Assembly (NCBI RefSeq): GCF_001039355.2
Contig: NW_019774402.1
Coordinates: 473,410 to 537,409, forward strand
Length of the DNA stretch: 64,000 nt
Direction: 5' to 3'
From: Lingula anatina
Lineage: Eukaryota > Brachiopoda > Lingulata > Lingulida > Lingulidae
The position numbers were made by a program, and so were the translations under genes. Shown piece after piece: positions 59,200 to 64,000 of this stretch. How positions within the stretch are numbered: the first letter of the stretch is position 1; every line of letters begins with the position of its first letter. Under the pieces are notes generated by a model, which had not been told where the DNA came from, searched no databases, and saw nothing but the letters and a program-made list of their open reading frames with translations.

Positions 59200-62100
59200 A
59201 AATTTGCATATTCAGTTCAAGTCAGTAGTTCTGCTTGTTCTGATATTGTCTGGTGCTTTGACACAAGGAGGTCATTCAGTCAAATCAGTCAAAGTAATGG
59301 CTGAACAGGAAAAACACACCGAAGAAGGAAAAGAAAGCGAAACTGCAGATCTTACAGGTAAACCTCCTCCTTGATAATTAATCAGGGTGCTAATACATTA
59401 AACTTTGTGCTACATAGGTAGATGAAGTCAATACTTGTGATACTAGTACTACTGGTATGTATGTAGAAATGAGAGTGGAAATAGTTTGGTGTTATAATAT
59501 TTACAATCACGATTAACCTACATTCATATGTTTTTCATTAGAGGATTTGGGTCAATGTCCCAGTTTGTTATCTCTCACACCTTACAATTGTGATCAACAT
59601 AGTCAGGTTATCCTAAGAGACATGCCACTCTACCATTGAAATAAACCGGAATGTTAAGAAGAATGAATGTATGGATGTGCTGTATATCAAAAGGCACGTA
59701 GTTACTCAGTACTTTGATTCTTCTCAGTTTTTATATACAGACACTTAGAGTTACAATGTCTGTATATATTCTGACTGTTCTGTCTGTCCGTGTCGTTGCT
59801 CTTGCTGTCCGACACATGACCTTTGCCCCATAACTTCCAAACTGTCTTTTTTGTTTTACTTTAAATTTACTGAGTGACTTTGTTTGGTAAAGAGGCAGGT
59901 TGCTTTCAAAAATCAGCATGATCAATTTACATTCGCGCTTGCATTATTCTGTTTTTATCCCACACATTAGGATTTTCAATGGCTTTTATAGCCCATAAAA
60001 CTGAATCATTTGCTAGTTTTTCAATGCCCATGTTACCTGTAGTAAGAGTGTAAAAGGGTAAGGGTGATTTTGCTGTTTTAAAGCATTATGTAGTAGTGCA
60101 TCAAAATTGGCCAAAACATTATTTTGTGCACTTTTTTTCCGCCTAATGTCTGTATGTTTGCCAGCTTTGCTGTCTAGTTTTTACTTATGTACCATTGTTT
60201 CAAAAATTTTATTAGAAAGTTGATAGTTATGTTGACTAAATATGTTTCATAGTTCATGTTATTTTCACATCACATTTCAGACACTAGTACAGAGGAAGAG
60301 GAGTATAAATTTCCAAAGAAACTTGAAGATTTTGAGTACACTTTTAATGATGGTAAGTCATGAGGACTTTCAGAGTCTTCTGAATGTTCTAATTTTTGTG
60401 TGAATGCTAACATAAGGAACCATTAATGTTTCATATCTAAGTAATCAATTTTTATAATAAAAAAGACATATAAGGTAGCAGTAATTTAAAACTAAAAATC
60501 ATCATTGTACTTTGCCAAGACTTTCATGAGGACCTTATTTTGATGCATAAACTTGATTGATGATGCGATGCCAGCAAGTGCCCATGTCAAGTCATTTGCT
60601 GGCAGTTTGCGGCCTGTCAAATACATTGCAAGATATGTACTACTAAAGTGTCAATCTTCATATTTTTATTTGCCCAACCAGAGCATTGCTCTAAGAGAAT
60701 TAGTTACCACCAAAATGATTATATATTTATGTGGCAATTGTCTGGCGTAGTATTTACATGTGGATTAATGGACTGGAGAACCGGACAGCTTATTGCACCT
60801 TAAAATAGTACAAGTGTTGTGTTGGCTTAGTGATGTCAGTTTACTTGATCTTAATTGCTCTTTTAGAAAAGAACATAGTTACAATAGATATTTTTTAAAA
60901 TATCTTTAAAAAGTAGCACTTGAAAGTAAGTAGGATACTCTTTAGTCTGAAGTTTTAAAATTTTGTTTTGTTTTTTATATCGGTCCTTCTATCAAATTTC
61001 AGAGGGTTATCTAGAGCACATAGAAACTAAGGAATCATTTATATTTAAAGTAAGGGATGATCATTTTTTCAACCAGAGGAGGTATGAAGCACTGGGAGAG
61101 GTGTGTATGTTTTGATCATAAATAAATTAGTTTATAAAAAAAATGGATAATATTGCAAAAAAAAATTATGGTCTCTTGAGCATGGCTTAGTGAAATAGAT
61201 CATATTCAGGGCTGTTTTTCAATCACACATTGGTGGCATTTCTTAAAACCATAAATATTTTTAACCAATTTTTAAATGATTAAGGTGGTTTCATACTTAA
61301 TAAATGCCTACATTTTGCTAATGACTTTTTCTAATTTTAGATACTAATCTTAATATTAGTGCCAAATTAATAAACAATTTTAAAGTAAATTTAACTTTCT
61401 TTTTTGTTGTTATATCCATTACCCCATGTGTTTCTGCACAAAGGGGGCATATCCTCAGTTTATCTGCTTTGAATATCAAATGTAATAATGTGAAATAGTT
61501 ATTGGATTTTGACGTAACTTGATCTGTGTAAGTAGTGTTAATTGATATTCAAAGGCAAAAATATTAAGTCTAATACTGGACACTCATGTAGATCTGCTAG
61601 ATGTTTTGCAGAGAATTAGACATTTTTAGGGAACTTTCACTACAGGTGAAATTACTAGTGGTATTACTAGTGGTAATCACATGACAGGCGGCATGGAATT
61701 GGTGCCAGGGCCTGGTTCACATATGGTGTAGCTGGAAACACAGATCCCCAGCTCCAGTTCAGTATTGGTATGATCCGTATCTTTATCCCTTCATGGATGG
61801 CTTCCTTGACACCTCTCCGGAAACAGTCCTCTTCTTTGTCCAACACTATCACATCCTACAAGTCACAGGAGTGACCAGATAGCTTACTAGTAAGATTAAT
61901 TGTAGTATTGCTGAACCATATGTGTCTCCACAGCTGGGGACATCTGTGTTGGCTCATCTTGCTCTTGAGGAACTGTTTAGTTTCACCCACACAATTCAGT
62001 GCACTTGTCATCTTTACAGCATATACCATAGACAACATTGGATTTCTGTTCCTTTGGAAGGGGGTCCTTAACATGCTCCAGTTGGCTCCTCAACATATGG

Positions 62101-63973
62101 TAGGTTTTAAAATAAACGGCCACATCAAACTATCCAAGTGTGGCCTTAGGCACTGCTTCCATCATTGTTATCATTTATATATGTCCCTTTTATAGCTTTG
62201 CTGCCTCATTTCAGGTTATCACAGAATATGTTTATAACCTCTTAGAAAAAGCTGGGCTGGAAAAGGTGTATGTACCAGTAAGTTCACATTTTTCATTGTG
62301 ATGAACTTTTGTCCTTAAAAGGCAAGTTAATGGAACGTGGAGAAGTCTTTCTGAGTGAGTGGAATTCTGATCAAATAAGCAACGACTTTTTAAAGAAAGT
62401 AGTGTGCAGTCTACATTATCAGGCTAGACTGAAATTTTTGCAGCTAGAGTGAAATTTTTGCCACAGTGGATACAGTGTGGCATTTTAGCACACTTTTCTT
62501 GTGGTTGACATGGCATTGTTACCTCATTCTGTGCTTGGACATAATAACGTTCATAATTTTGTCCATGTTCATTGGAACCAGGAAACAATTAGTCCATCTC
62601 TTTTAGGTTGATGCTAAAGAGGAGGATGAGCCAAGAAGTTTCTTTTTCATGAGTAAGGATGCATTAACCAATCCTGATAAACTGCTCATTCTTATTCATG
62701 GAAGTGGGGTAGTAAGAGCTGGACAATGGGCAAGAAGGTAAGAAAAGGGTAATGAGTCTGATTTATATGAATGTGTGGTTATTTCTAAATGTTTGTTTAC
62801 TTAACATTAAACATGTGAATTGCTCCAATTTAAATTTTATTATGATTTTGTAAACAAGGTTCAGTTTGAAGGTCTGTATCTGGACTATATCACTTAGTCT
62901 TGGTGCTGCCACCTTATTTGGCCTCTGAAAGAAATCCAGTTGGAATATTTTAAGCCGTTCTCTATTTTAGGTTGATCATCAATGACTGCTTGAACAGTGG
63001 GACTCAGCTTCCGTTTATTAAGAAGGCAATGCAAGATGGACATGGCATTATTGTGCTCAACACCAACGAGAATACTGCAGTGTGGAAAGATGGAATTGAA
63101 ACTATGATAAGGGTGATTTTCTTTTTTAATATTTACAAAAAATATAGTTCATTAAATCGGTAAAGACACATCTATACTGTATTTATTCAAAATGAAGTTC
63201 AGTTATTCACAAAGAATAGAACTTTCATGTGGATATGTTTATTTTTATATTTTTGAAATGGTGTCAGTAAAATAAAACAGGTGACATTAAATGAAAACTG
63301 CTGATGTAAACAAAGCAATATTACAATTTTATTTAGGGTAATGATTCTCCAGAAATGCATGCGTTATATGTGTGGGACCATTTTGTAAGCAAAGCTGCTG
63401 CAAAACATATTGCCATCATTGCTCATAGTTATGGTGGGATTGTAACTGTATGCCTGGTAAGTTGTTGGATAATTTTTACCTACGTATACTTTTTTTATTG
63501 TTAAATGCATGGCTCATTCCATATCGGGTCATTTAAAATTATCTCTTAATTTTAAAATTTTGTACATTTTTTTTAGTATTTCTATCCTTTCTGCTTTTGA
63601 CAGTTTCCAGCTTTGTAATTTCATGAAATGGTAGCATCATTTATGTTTTTTACAAACATTTTGAATGAGTGTAAATGAGCTTGTCTCGAAATCTTACTTT
63701 AAACAATGATGTATACAAGAAGTCAGCAGGTTAATATTGATGTATAGTTTTTCTTAATTAAATATCTGTAATGTTTGTATGAAAGGGAATTTCAGAATAA
63801 ATGAGATTTACTAATAGGAATAGTTTTAAAGTTTAAAATACTTTTTTTTATAATAGACCAAAGAAAAAGAAGAGGAAGTGTTGCAGCGAGTTTATGCCAT
63901 TGCCTTTACAGACTCTGTTCATAGTCTTAAACACCAAGAAGCTTCTGAGAAAGTTGAAGAATTCTATATGCAG
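59200..63973 (+). CDS. FAM172A: ARB2A/FAM172A homologue (Arb2 domain), 3' truncated by the window, 5' start unresolved
   Basis: Exons: 59200-59357, 60281-60352, 61003-61100, 62215-62277, 62607-62737, 62971-63112, 63337-63456, 63857-63973 (donor present, continues beyond 64000). All phases match. Conserved blocks: [89 protein letters not shown] and IAHSYGGIV. The last is an alpha/beta-hydrolase-like nucleophile elbow (HSYGG). FAM172A is reported as a co-transcriptional/splicing regulator related to yeast Arb2 and associated with Argonaute-type silencing. The first listed exon encodes a hydrophobic run ([17 protein letters not shown]) upstream of the internal ATG at 59297. It has no in-frame ATG of its own, so either translation starts at MAEQEKH or an upstream exon supplies a signal-peptide start, as the human protein has one. 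Confidence 0.87.
59734..60175 (+). mobile_element. Family A hairpin-headed element, short copy with 8 bp target duplication
   Basis: Starts TATACAGACAC with the ACACTTAG...TGTCTGTATA stem, then CTGTCTGTCCGTGTCGTTGC, and ends CCAGCTTTGCTGTCT. It is flanked by AGTTTTTA on both sides (59726-59733 and 60176-60183), a perfect 8 bp target-site duplication. Length is 442 bp with one partial internal unit and no array. It lies in intron 1 of the ARB2A gene. Confidence 0.82.
61655..62130 (-). mobile_element. Decayed Penelope-like retroelement relic (GIY-YIG region)
   Basis: Read on the minus strand from about 62130: [40 protein letters not shown], then after a frameshift near 61985 [17 protein letters not shown], and after an in-frame TAG at 61856-61858 [20 protein letters not shown]. 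This order ([17 protein letters not shown]) is the C-terminal GIY-YIG endonuclease segment typical of Penelope-like elements and their relatives. The expected LNRGGGLRH-like stretch is degraded to LNWSWGSVF. No reverse transcriptase was found. It is a dead fragment in intron 3 of the ARB2A gene. Confidence 0.7.
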
Positions 63974-64000
63974 GTAATATACCGTATAGCTAAAAAAAAA

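Noticed and set aside
62972-63163. Reading frame starting [10 protein letters not shown] as a separate gene
   Set aside because: It is one exon of the ARB2A homologue with matched acceptor and donor; the frame beyond 63112 is intron.

Overview
This is a eukaryotic nuclear window: AT-rich, intron-dense, with GT/AG-spliced short exons and abundant small mobile elements. Together with the protein similarities, this points to a marine lophotrochozoan invertebrate, most likely a bivalve mollusc. That placement is an inference. It rests on dispersed elements carrying roughly 160 and 335 bp tandem cores, as in bivalve 'pearl'/Helentron-type repeats, and on signs of very high heterozygosity. I found no bacterial genes, tRNA, rRNA or CRISPR.

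Layout. (1) 1.8-18.2 kb, + strand: a FERM-domain gene, band 4.1-like 4A (EPB41L4A/NBL4 type), missing its first exon(s). Its middle is present twice (5991-11578 and 11580-16690), and a single N sits at each junction, so this looks like two alleles assembled in tandem. (2) 18.9-19.3 kb, - strand: a small arginine-rich orphan ORF. (3) 21.5-25.9 kb, +: a THEG/SPMAP2-like sperm microtubule protein in 8 exons, complete. (4) 27.0-38.9 kb, -: NOP16, a nucleolar ribosome-biogenesis factor in 5 exons, with introns filled by repeats. (5) 39.3-41.5 kb, +: a two-exon HIG1-domain protein (HIGD2A-like), divergent from NOP16 across 381 bp. (6) 48.3-52.0 kb, -: ARL10, a membrane-anchored Arf-like GTPase, 4 exons, complete. 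(7) 54.2-54.7 kb, +: an orphan 167-residue ORF preceded by a splice acceptor. (8) 59.2 kb to the window end, +: an ARB2A/FAM172A homologue, 3' truncated by the window edge.

NOP16, HIGD2A and ARL10 are also immediate neighbours in human (5q35.2), and NOP16/HIGD2A are divergent there too, so this looks like ancient microsynteny. EPB41L4A and FAM172A also map to human 5q, which suggests wider conserved linkage.

The rest is mobile DNA. I could define the following: a hairpin-headed non-autonomous family with internal 335 and 161 bp tandem arrays and 7-8 bp target duplications; several foldback elements, including two whose arms are arrays of degenerate short motifs around CCGATAGATCCA or GCATCAATAC; a 16-bp-TIR MITE family (GGGATAACAACTGTTC); a TA-flanked MITE; and a decayed Penelope-like GIY-YIG relic inside FAM172A. 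The most notable points are the synteny block, the probable assembly duplication with a missing FERM exon, and the hairpin/array mobile-element families.
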